Numbered from the stretch's first letter, positions 1-6,476 are shown. The stretch is DNA of 6,639 nt from Bacteroidales bacterium UBA6346 (GCA_002438905.1 DJSA01000027.1:1-6639); one strand, 5' to 3'. The notes: generated from the letters alone by a model not told the origin. Numbers and translations: made by a program.

Positions 1-1
1 T

Positions 2-20
2 CCACTCTCCGCAAGAGTGG
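2..20 (-). terminator. Hairpin just past the recombinase gene, possible intrinsic terminator
   Basis: Seen: a perfect 7-bp inverted repeat, CCACTCT at 2-8 and AGAGTGG at 14-20, with a 5-nt loop. It lies 5 nt beyond the TAA stop of the minus-strand recombinase. Inferred: a terminator for the five-gene operon. The U-tract needed for that direction would lie left of position 1 and cannot be checked. On the plus strand the stem is followed by a T-rich run at 25-33, so it could also stop a convergent transcript entering from the left, or act in both directions. Confidence 0.5.
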
Positions 21-25
21 GACAT

Positions 26-934
26 TTATTTTTCTATCAGACCAAGAATCATACTGTTTGCGGAATCTATGGCCTCGGTCTGGACGGACGAGAGGTAGAT
101 GCGGGTGGTCTCCTCGTTTTCATGACCAAGAGCGAGACTTATCGTATGCAGAGGAACGTCGTTGGCCAGTGCAATGCTTGCCCATGAGTGCCGGGCGACA
201 TACATCGTGAGATTCGTGGACATCCCGATGATTTCCGCGATTGTCTTCAGACTCCTGTTGACGGCACGCATTCCCGCTAGGTATTGTTTTCGTGCCGTAT
301 CCCTATCGCCAGAGCTGATTATTGGGAGAAGGTAGGGCGAGTCTTTGTCCGAGTTTCGGGCGATGATTTCCGCTATTCCTTTTTCCAACCGGATTGTCAG
401 CCTCTGGCCTGTCTTTCTTCTGCGGTAGTTCAGAAATACTCCGGAAATGTCTGATTTTTTGAGATATGCGATGTCAACGAATGACATTCCCCTCGTGTAG
501 AACGAGAACATGAACATATCCCTTGCAAAACTGAGCTTTGGGCTGGCTTTCAGGTCGAGTCTCTTGATGAGACGGATTTCCCTTACCCCGACGGCTCTCT
601 TTGATGTCCGGTCCACTCCTGTGTAGACGTGCCTGAAAGGGAGTCTCTGCTCTGTCAGACCATCATCCGACGCCTTGTTGTAGATTCCCCGGAGAATCCT
701 GAGGTAGAACGATGTGGTGTTGCGGCAGAGGCCCAGTCCGCGCATATATCCCTCATATCCGCGAATCGTTGCTTCGTCGATTTCACTGAATGTGAGATCC
801 TTCCCTTTCCGGAACTTGCTGAAGCTGGCAAGAGCCTGCCTGTAGGTTTCTCCTGTGCGTTCCCTTCCGCTTTCTTTCTGCAGTTCGGCCTGTCGGAGCA
901 TATATCCGAAGACCATTGTTTCTGGTGACTTCAT
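26..934 (-). CDS. Tyrosine recombinase (site-specific integrase / DNA invertase type)
   Basis: This is a tyrosine recombinase of 302 aa, a normal length for Bacteroidetes invertases and integrases. Residues 7-110 look like the SAM-like core-binding domain (start MVFGYMLRQAEL, with a YRQALASFSKF segment). Residues 115-300 are the catalytic domain. Catalytic residues visible are Arg148 (FYTRGM), Lys174 (RRKTGQ), Arg248 (VARHSWAS), His271 (LGHE) and the nucleophile Tyr280 (RIYL). The usual first His of HxxR is Tyr245. The YLLPII segment at 201-206 and the ARHSWAS form recall recombinases that invert promoters or surface genes in Bacteroidales, but the substrate cannot be read here. The start is chosen at ATG 934; the open frame extends to a TTG at 1015, adding 27 residues outside the domain. 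A second ATG at 916 is possible. No Shine-Dalgarno is seen, only an A-rich leader. It lies 84 nt after priA and is probably the last gene of the operon. Confidence 0.85.
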   Translation of the reverse strand: MKSPETMVFGYMLRQAELQKESGRERTGETYRQALASFSKFRKGKDLTFSEIDEATIRGYEGYMRGLGLCRNTTSFYLRILRGIYNKASDDGLTEQRLPFRHVYTGVDRTSKRAVGVREIRLIKRLDLKASPKLSFARDMFMFSFYTRGMSFVDIAYLKKSDISGVFLNYRRRKTGQRLTIRLEKGIAEIIARNSDKDSPYLLPIISSGDRDTARKQYLAGMRAVNRSLKTIAEIIGMSTNLTMYVARHSWASIALANDVPLHTISLALGHENEETTRIYLSSVQTEAIDSANSMILGLIEK

Positions 935-1018
935 GACATTTGTTGTGTTTTGGTTGTCTGAACAATTTTTGCGGAACCCGTCTATGCATTCCGCCCTGTC
1001 AGCACAAACCGGCAATCG

Positions 1019-3361
1019 TCATGAAGGATCAACATCAATCGTTATGTGGGAGTCGTACTTGCGTTCAGTGGCGAAACTCTTTATTAATTTGCCGAGCACG
1101 GATTTGTTTGACGAGAGACTGCGGTCTTTGGGCAGGCTGATTCTGATTATCCGGATGTATTCGTCTCGCAGTTTGTCCACGGCCGGGGCAAACGGAGGCG
1201 TTACCTCGACGCCCTTGCCCGGAAATGTCCCTGCACCACGAAGCATCAGAGAGAGCGTGCCGGCGAGCCTGTCAAGACGCTCCGGCTTTTTGTCCTTGAG
1301 AATTATGTTGATGATGCGGGTGTAGGGTGGGTAGTGAAAGACCCTTCGTTCTTCGAGAAGTTCCCTCCTGTATACGGAAGCCGTCGGCGGTGTCTGAAAT
1401 TGCGCGCATTTGCTCCGGGAACTTTCTGCGTTTGCCGATTCTACGTCTGCGCTATCTTGGACGGGGGACTGTGCCTCGTGTTGAAGCATCTGATAGACAG
1501 GGTGTTCTGGCTGGGCTGTCTGAATGACGAAAGTGCCTTTCTGGCCTCTCCGAGAGCATCTTCCCCTGAATTGCTCAAGAATCTGCATCGCTTTCTCATC
1601 GGCCCTGAAGTCCTGCTGTCCAAGGAGCGAATCCGCCTGAAGAACTGCCACGAGACTGAGGTTGTCGAAGTCGAATCCCTTGGTCAGAATCTGTGTGCCG
1701 AGCAGTATGTCTATCTTTCTGTCAGCGAAGTCTTTAAGTACCTTCTTCTGCCATCCGGCCTTCGCGCTCGTGTCGGAGTCGAGGCGAACTACTGTCCGTT
1801 CCGGAAAGATGGACTTGAGCTCCTCTTCAATTTTCTCCGTCCCGGCTCCGAAGGCAACCAGACGGCCGTTGCACATTTGCCGGGTGCCGCCTGCCGCTGG
1901 CGGCTCTGTAGCGTGAGCGGAACCATGGATGATGCCGGATGCTCCGGACACTTCCGGACGAAGATGCGGGATGTGTTCGGACCAGGCTGTCGTGTAGCCG
2001 CAGTGGTTGCAGACGAGACGGCCGCGCGATTTCTGCAGGTTGAGGCTCACGTTGCAGTGGGGACACTTTATGATTGCCCCGCATTCGCTGCACTGAACCG
2101 TCGTCGCATACGATTTTCTTGCCCGCAGGATCATTGCCTGCCCTCCGGCTTCAAATGTGTCCTTGAGTAGCCCGATGAGTTTTCTGGATATGGAGCCGAC
2201 CATTCCGCGTTTCTTCCTTTCCGCATTCGTGTCTATGAGCACGACATCAGTGCTGCCGTCACCATGGAAGCGTTCATTCAGAGCGACTTGCCGGAATCTG
2301 CCGCAGGCGCAGTTGTACAGCGATTCGAACGAGGGCGTCGCTGATCCGAGTAGTATGTTGCAGTGATGTTCCGCTGCAAGCATCAGGGCGACGTCCCGTC
2401 CGTTGTAGCGTGGGGCGGGGGAATCTTGTTTGTATGAGCTGTCGTGCTCTTCGTCAACGATGACAAGTCCGAGGTCGTGATGCGGAAGAAAGAGGGCAGA
2501 GCGGGTTCCGAGCAGAATGTATTCGTTTCTACGCTCCCGGGATCCATCGGGCTTGTGCTCCACTGCCTTCATCACGCGTTGCCTTTCGGCCGATGTAAGC
2601 CCCGAATGGTAGACGAGCAGCTTCCCAGGGAAGTATTTCTCAAGGCGCTCTTCCAGCTGCCGGCTCAGCGCAATCTCCGGCACGAGGTAGAGCACATTCT
2701 TTCCTCTTTTCATGGTCTCCTGCGCCAGTTTTGTGTAGATTTCTGTCTTGCCTGAGCCGGTAACTCCTTGTAGTAGAGTCGGTTTTCCGGCGGAGAATGC
2801 CTCTTTAACGGCACCGTATGCCTGAGATTGTGCCGGTGTCAAACTTACATCCGCCGGTTCGTGTCCTGTCTGTGCATCGGCTTTCATTACCGGACTTATC
2901 CCACGGAGTGCGGAGATCTCATCTTCCAATTCACCTATTTCAGTGTTAAGCCTTTCGATGATGCGGTCTTTCTTCGCCCTAGCGAGCATTTCCCTGCGTT
3001 TCAGGATCCTTTCATTGAGGCTTCCGATGCGCTTCCAGTCGGCTTCCGCCTTTTTCTGTACGGGATATGCCATCTTGTAGACTTCGCCGACGGTGCACAT
3101 ATAGTAGTCCGCGACTTTTCTCCACAGCCGAATCTCCTCCTTTGAGACTTTCGGCAGTTCGAGAACTTCTCCTATATCTCTGACTTTCTCTATCGCTGTC
3201 ATCGGCCTCGCATCCACTCCGCTCACCACCGCGACATATTCCTTTCCGGCGAAATTGACCGTAACCCTGTCTCCGACAGCCACGTTCTTGCCCGCTACGG
3301 CATAGACCGGCTCCCACTCAAGTTTGAGCGGAACAATCACAGATATGAATCCCGTATCCAC
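1019..3361 (-). CDS. priA: Primosomal protein N' (PriA), replication restart helicase, divergent
   Basis: PriA is a superfamily 2 3'-to-5' DNA helicase that recognises stalled forks and reloads the replisome. This copy is 780 aa. Residues 5-100 are the 3'-DNA-binding domain (ISVIVPLKLEW start; WRKVADYYMCTVGEVYK end). Residues about 101-154 are charged and coiled-coil-like where a winged helix is expected. The helicase core has Walker A GVTGSGKTE (199-207), DEEH (303-306) and GSATPS (339-344). Zinc knuckles CSEC, CPHC and CNHC (Cys 424 to 454) are present, but the fourth pair reads IPHL (464-467), followed by an insert and a lone Cys497. Then come GTEKIEEEL (507-515), LLGTQILTKGFDFD (553-566), motif VI as QFRGRCSRR (597-605), a second insert (about 627-663) and the C-terminal domain with HYPPYTRI. 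The GTG start at 3361 follows an AAGG 8 nt after the upstream stop; a TTG at 3424 would add 21 residues foreign to the family. Function is near certain; activity of the altered zinc site is not. Confidence 0.92.
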   Translation of the reverse strand: MDTGFISVIVPLKLEWEPVYAVAGKNVAVGDRVTVNFAGKEYVAVVSGVDARPMTAIEKVRDIGEVLELPKVSKEEIRLWRKVADYYMCTVGEVYKMAYPVQKKAEADWKRIGSLNERILKRREMLARAKKDRIIERLNTEIGELEDEISALRGISPVMKADAQTGHEPADVSLTPAQSQAYGAVKEAFSAGKPTLLQGVTGSGKTEIYTKLAQETMKRGKNVLYLVPEIALSRQLEERLEKYFPGKLLVYHSGLTSAERQRVMKAVEHKPDGSRERRNEYILLGTRSALFLPHHDLGLVIVDEEHDSSYKQDSPAPRYNGRDVALMLAAEHHCNILLGSATPSFESLYNCACGRFRQVALNERFHGDGSTDVVLIDTNAERKKRGMVGSISRKLIGLLKDTFEAGGQAMILRARKSYATTVQCSECGAIIKCPHCNVSLNLQKSRGRLVCNHCGYTTAWSEHIPHLRPEVSGASGIIHGSAHATEPPAAGGTRQMCNGRLVAFGAGTEKIEEELKSIFPERTVVRLDSDTSAKAGWQKKVLKDFADRKIDILLGTQILTKGFDFDNLSLVAVLQADSLLGQQDFRADEKAMQILEQFRGRCSRRGQKGTFVIQTAQPEHPVYQMLQHEAQSPVQDSADVESANAESSRSKCAQFQTPPTASVYRRELLEERRVFHYPPYTRIINIILKDKKPERLDRLAGTLSLMLRGAGTFPGKGVEVTPPFAPAVDKLRDEYIRIIRISLPKDRSLSSNKSVLGKLIKSFATERKYDSHITIDVDPS

Positions 3362-3367
3362 TTTTAA

Positions 3368-3371
3368 CCTT
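3368..3371 (-). promoter_or_regulatory. Ribosome binding site deciding the PriA start
   Basis: Minus-strand AAGG, overlapping the TAA stop of the upstream glycosyltransferase gene and ending 6 nt before GTG 3361. Spacing and position support GTG 3361 as the priA start over the TTG at 3424, and suggest translational coupling. Confidence 0.55.
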
Positions 3372-5070
3372 ATTCTTCCGCGTTCTCCTGTCCTTGTCTG
3401 CAGGCTTTCCTGGTTACAGAGCAATATGAGCCTACAAATATCGCTGTCCCTGAATCGTTTACAAATTCTCGAAGCTGCGGATTGTTTTCTATGCCTGACT
3501 CCGTTGTTATTAGTGTCACTGCCTCAGTACTGTCGGAAGCATCCCTAAGGAAAGCGTTGACATCATCTCCGTAATTCTTTGGCTCTCTTCCTAAGTAAAC
3601 ATCGATGTTTTCAGGCCTGTGCAAAAATAGTGTGGCGACTTCAGTGCCTTCGGGCACAGTCCTGCATATCTCGCGGTAGCCTATATAAGCATTGGCCTTG
3701 CCCAGAGTTCCCGAAGCGGCATATATTGTCAGCAGGAGTGAAGACGCGATGAGCAGCACCGGCAAATTGAGGCACTTGTTTCTGAATATGAACCAGATTG
3801 CGGCAGCGTTGGTGGCAAAGCAGAGCACGGCCGCGATTTTCACAGGAGTCGTGGCAATGAACGGATATTTTTCCATAAGGGAAACCACCGCAGGGACACT
3901 GATGTTTCCCGATGCCAAAATCATTGCGGCAATCCCAGTCAGCATCAGCAATCCTGCAGGAATTACGACAGCCCACAGAGTCCAGCTCCCAACAGCTTTC
4001 CGCTGCGTGACAATTGGAATGAGGTATATCGCGAACGGCAATATCGGAACAAGATATATCGGAAGTTTTGAACTGAACATCGACAGCATTATGAACGTAG
4101 ACACGATTACGCAAAGAAAAAACCTTTCCTTACCGGATTTGATATTCTCCGGCTTTTTGTCGGCTGATTTTTCCCATGGACGGAATACTGAGATTCCGAA
4201 ATACCCAACGGACAGTATCGTGTAGGGGGCAATGCACCAGAGTATGGCCACCGCATAGAACCAGAATGGACGGCTGTGGGTGAACGCGTTGACCGCCCGA
4301 CCCATCGTCTGTTTGAAGAGAAGGTTCTCGAGATATGATTTGCCGCCATCGGCATAAACACCGATGAACCAGGCTGCGCAGAGCCCGATTATGACGCCCC
4401 ATGTCTTCCATCCAAGATATTTCCCGATGTCGCGCCATTTTCGGTTAATGCATAGAAACGTGATGATTGCTACTGGCGGCATCAAAAGTCCGACAGGACC
4501 TTTCGTGAAAAGGGCAAGGAAAATCCACAGAGGCAGGAGCCAACTATATTTCCTGTATGTGTGGCTTTCAGATTCACCAGCGGAATTGATCTCATACATT
4601 CTCCAGAATGTAAACAGCGCGAGCACTATGAACATACACATCAGCATATCCATGCGTAGGACTACCATAGTGCCCAAGAACATCGCTGAGGTCATCAGCA
4701 TCATTGCCACGGACACCCTATCCCCAGGACTCGTGCCCTTCATTACCCATCGGTCCATCAACCACACCGTCACAAATGCCGGTATGATCGAGAACAGGCT
4801 CAGCACAAGCAGCGAATGCTCTCCGAAGGCAAGTCTGCACAGCATGACAATCCAGATATATAGGGGCGGTTTGTCCGCATAGGGAATTCCATGGTTGAAG
4901 AATGCGAAAAAATTCCCGTCCCTGAGAGCCTCATCGGCAATGCTCAGATACCTCAGCTCATTTGACGGGGTGAAGTCCCTGAGCAGCATTTCCGGCAATA
5001 GGCAGATGAATGTGAAGAGAAATGCCGCGATGAGTGGGTGCTTGGAAAAATGAAAGTTATTCAATTTCAC
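3370..5070 (-). CDS. ArnT/PMT-like GT-C membrane glycosyltransferase
   Basis: This is a polytopic inner-membrane glycosyltransferase of the ArnT (GT83)/PMT superfamily, 566 aa, close to the 550 aa usual for ArnT. Such enzymes take a sugar from a polyprenyl-phosphate donor and transfer it in the periplasm, in ArnT's case to lipid A phosphates. Residues 13-30 are the first membrane segment. The first periplasmic loop has NELRY (37-41) and IPYADKPPLYIW (62-73), whose Lys67 matches the catalytic-loop lysine of ArnT. RMDM (139-142) carries a conserved Asp141. TKGPVGL (about 189-195) and the THSRPFWFY segment (about 264-272) are further family marks. I count roughly eleven to thirteen hydrophobic segments up to residue 455, then a soluble tail of about 110 residues, presumably periplasmic. 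The GTG start at 5070 has AAGGA 5 nt upstream and overlaps the LAB_N gene by 14 bp. Donor sugar and acceptor are unknown; lipid A is a guess from context. Confidence 0.85.
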   Translation of the reverse strand: MKLNNFHFSKHPLIAAFLFTFICLLPEMLLRDFTPSNELRYLSIADEALRDGNFFAFFNHGIPYADKPPLYIWIVMLCRLAFGEHSLLVLSLFSIIPAFVTVWLMDRWVMKGTSPGDRVSVAMMLMTSAMFLGTMVVLRMDMLMCMFIVLALFTFWRMYEINSAGESESHTYRKYSWLLPLWIFLALFTKGPVGLLMPPVAIITFLCINRKWRDIGKYLGWKTWGVIIGLCAAWFIGVYADGGKSYLENLLFKQTMGRAVNAFTHSRPFWFYAVAILWCIAPYTILSVGYFGISVFRPWEKSADKKPENIKSGKERFFLCVIVSTFIMLSMFSSKLPIYLVPILPFAIYLIPIVTQRKAVGSWTLWAVVIPAGLLMLTGIAAMILASGNISVPAVVSLMEKYPFIATTPVKIAAVLCFATNAAAIWFIFRNKCLNLPVLLIASSLLLTIYAASGTLGKANAYIGYREICRTVPEGTEVATLFLHRPENIDVYLGREPKNYGDDVNAFLRDASDSTEAVTLITTESGIENNPQLREFVNDSGTAIFVGSYCSVTRKACRQGQENAEE

Positions 5071-5719
5071 GATGTTCCTTATTTTCTTTGAAACTGATGA
5101 CTATGTTGCGGATATACGCGACGAACCCGAAGGATTGCCCCAAAATCAGTACCGGATCCGCGCGGAATATGCCGTAGGCGATTATGACCCCTGAGCCGAG
5201 GAGGCTGATTCCCCAGAATCCTCTCGGAAGGGCAGACACCTTTCTCCTATAGGAGTATATGTATTGGTATACGAACCTCAGGGTGAATATTATCTGTCCG
5301 GCAGAACCGAATATCACGAGCCAGAATGGGATCTCATTATTGAGGAAGAAACTGTTGATAAATTTCTGCGCATTCTTCAGCATGAGAAGTATTGCGATGA
5401 CGGGAGTTGCTATGAGGACAATCTTAAGCCCGATCCATAGCCGTTTCCATATCCCCTTGGCGTTAAGGTTCCACAAGTAGATGTAGTAGGAAATCAACTG
5501 TCCCAACACGATGGAAAAGTCGTCGCGGAGTACACCGTAGACAAAGAACAGATAGGAGCCGATGACACTTAAGACCCAATATGCCGATGGCGACACGACT
5601 TCCCTTGCCTTTTCAGACTTCCACCACTGCAGCAGCGTCCTTAGGGAAAAGAACAACTGGGCAGTGAACCCTATAGCCAATACCAAAAATCCAGGTATAT
5701 CTCCCATCCTATCCGACAT
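5057..5719 (-). CDS. Tandem LAB_N (lipid A biosynthesis N-terminal) membrane protein
   Basis: This small integral membrane protein of 220 aa is built from two copies of the LAB_N domain, a three-helix unit named from its fusion to lipid A disaccharide synthase in some bacteria. Copy one spans about 17-85 and copy two about 138-206. They align without large gaps: QLFFSLRTLLQW against QIIFTLRFVYQY, VYGVLRDDFSIVLGQ against AYGIFRADPVLILGQ. A hydrophobic stretch at about 97-114 and a short link join them, giving around seven membrane helices. The biochemical role of free-standing LAB_N proteins is not settled as far as I know. Their place between a polyprenyl-phosphate sugar synthase and a GT-C transferase suggests moving the lipid-linked sugar across the membrane or anchoring the soluble synthase (inference). 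ATG 5719 is chosen because GGAG lies 6 nt upstream. A TTG at 5731 and an ATG at 5707 are alternatives. It overlaps the GT2 gene by 11 bp. Confidence 0.85.
   Translation of the reverse strand: MSDRMGDIPGFLVLAIGFTAQLFFSLRTLLQWWKSEKAREVVSPSAYWVLSVIGSYLFFVYGVLRDDFSIVLGQLISYYIYLWNLNAKGIWKRLWIGLKIVLIATPVIAILLMLKNAQKFINSFFLNNEIPFWLVIFGSAGQIIFTLRFVYQYIYSYRRKVSALPRGFWGISLLGSGVIIAYGIFRADPVLILGQSFGFVAYIRNIVISFKENKEHREIE
5076..5080 (-). promoter_or_regulatory. Ribosome binding site for the GTG start of the GT-C gene
   Basis: Minus-strand AAGGA inside the end of the LAB_N gene, 5 nt before GTG 5070. The next in-frame ATG is well inside the conserved first loop region, so this site supports the GTG start. 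Confidence 0.55.
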
Positions 5720-6449
5720 TGCTTTCTCCAACCTTGTAGTTGATGTAGCGTGGTTTCATCCACCTATATGCAAAACAGTCGGCAAACGGCCCTACGAGCC
5801 TGTTCCACAAGTGATATTTGGACTTGCCGGCCATGCGCGGAAAGTGTCTCACAGGCACCTGTCCGTAGCTGCCTCCGTCCTGTAGCAGCACCAATGCGGG
5901 AAGAAAACGATGCATTCCCTTGAACATCGGTATGCGTTTGGCCACATCCGTGCGCAGAACCTTGAGCGGGCAGCCTGTATCCGTAGCCCCGTCATGAGTC
6001 ATCATATTCCTGAAGCCATTGGCAAATTTTGACTGGAACCGCTTGAAGAACGTATCCTTCCTCTTCGCTCTTATTCCGATCATCATGCTCTTGTCTCCTA
6101 TGTCCTTGAGCAGGAGGTTGAAGTCTTCCGGTGTGGTCTGCAGATCCGCATCCATGTAGCCGACATATTCCGAACACGCATAGTCGAATCCGGCCTTTAT
6201 AGCCGCGCTCAACCCGGCATTTTTTGCGAAACTTATGTAGTAGAAGTCTTTGTTTCTGTCGCAAATCTCCCTTATCTTTTCTAGACTTCCGTCAGTTGAA
6301 CCATCATCCACGAACAGTACACATGCCTTGAGTATGCTCTTTGGGAGAAAACCGGACAGAGATTTTTCTAAATCGTATATGTTGTCAGTCTCATTGTAGA
6401 CCGGAACCACTATTGTGAATGCGTATTCTCCCGTTTTATTCATATCCAT
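5709..6449 (-). CDS. GT2 family glycosyltransferase, ArnC / dolichyl-phosphate-mannose synthase type
   Basis: This is a GT-A fold, family 2 glycosyltransferase of 246 aa, predicted to make a polyisoprenyl-phosphate sugar from a nucleotide sugar at the cytoplasmic face of the inner membrane. Motifs seen: VVPVYNETDNI (14-24), VDDGSTDGS (47-55) for the nucleotide, DAD (100-102) as the metal-binding DxD, TDTGCPLKV (156-164), GMHRFLPAL (178-186) and GKSKYHLWNR (208-217), the last two typical of DPM-synthase-like enzymes. Unlike ArnC, which is about 320 aa with two C-terminal membrane helices, this protein ends soon after the GT-A domain with no membrane segment. It is probably peripheral, and the next gene may supply the membrane part. 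The ATG at 6449 is preferred; an in-frame ATG at 6443 is possible. It is the first gene after the promoter. The sugar (for example mannose, galactosamine or aminoarabinose) cannot be deduced. Confidence 0.88.
   Translation of the reverse strand: MDMNKTGEYAFTIVVPVYNETDNIYDLEKSLSGFLPKSILKACVLFVDDGSTDGSLEKIREICDRNKDFYYISFAKNAGLSAAIKAGFDYACSEYVGYMDADLQTTPEDFNLLLKDIGDKSMMIGIRAKRKDTFFKRFQSKFANGFRNMMTHDGATDTGCPLKVLRTDVAKRIPMFKGMHRFLPALVLLQDGGSYGQVPVRHFPRMAGKSKYHLWNRLVGPFADCFAYRWMKPRYINYKVGESNVG
5726..5729 (-). promoter_or_regulatory. Ribosome binding site deciding the LAB_N start
   Basis: Minus-strand GGAG within the end of the GT2 gene, 6 nt before ATG 5719. It is the reason for rejecting the longer TTG start at 5731, whose codon directly abuts this site. 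Confidence 0.6.
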
Positions 6450-6463
6450 ATATGTTCATATAT
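6448..6463. repeat. AT-rich palindrome over the first gene's leader and start codon
   Basis: Seen: a perfect 7-bp inverted repeat, ATATATG at 6448-6454 and CATATAT at 6457-6463, with 2 nt between. It lies between the -7 promoter element and the GT2 coding region and overlaps the ATG at 6447-6449. It could be an operator or a weak RNA hairpin with a GAAC loop. With such an AT-rich sequence chance is a fair explanation. Confidence 0.35.
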
Positions 6464-6476
6464 CTTTCAGAATTTG

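Noticed and set aside
985..1010. A separate promoter for the recombinase before 934
   Set aside because: A TTTG on the minus strand is followed about 20 nt later by TAGACGGG, which lacks the TTTG end of the -7 consensus; too weak to call.
935..1015. Extension of the recombinase to a TTG start at 1015
   Set aside because: The added 27 residues do not look like the family N-terminus, and TTG is a poor start beside the ATG at 934.
1870..1975. A pair of compensating frameshifts as the cause of the missing PriA Cys pair
   Set aside because: I read the other two minus-strand frames here; one has a CPEH and a distant single Cys, the other has no Cys. Neither gives the expected CPxC at the right distance.
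1334..2170. A 278-codon open frame on the plus strand opposite priA
   Set aside because: It is antisense to well-supported PriA motifs, its product shows no recognisable domain, and no promoter or ribosome site precedes it. It is a shadow of the coding strand.
3362..3424. Extension of PriA to a TTG start at 3424
   Set aside because: The extra 21 residues are coded within the end of the upstream gene and do not match PriA, while GTG 3361 has an AAGG at good spacing and fits the family start.
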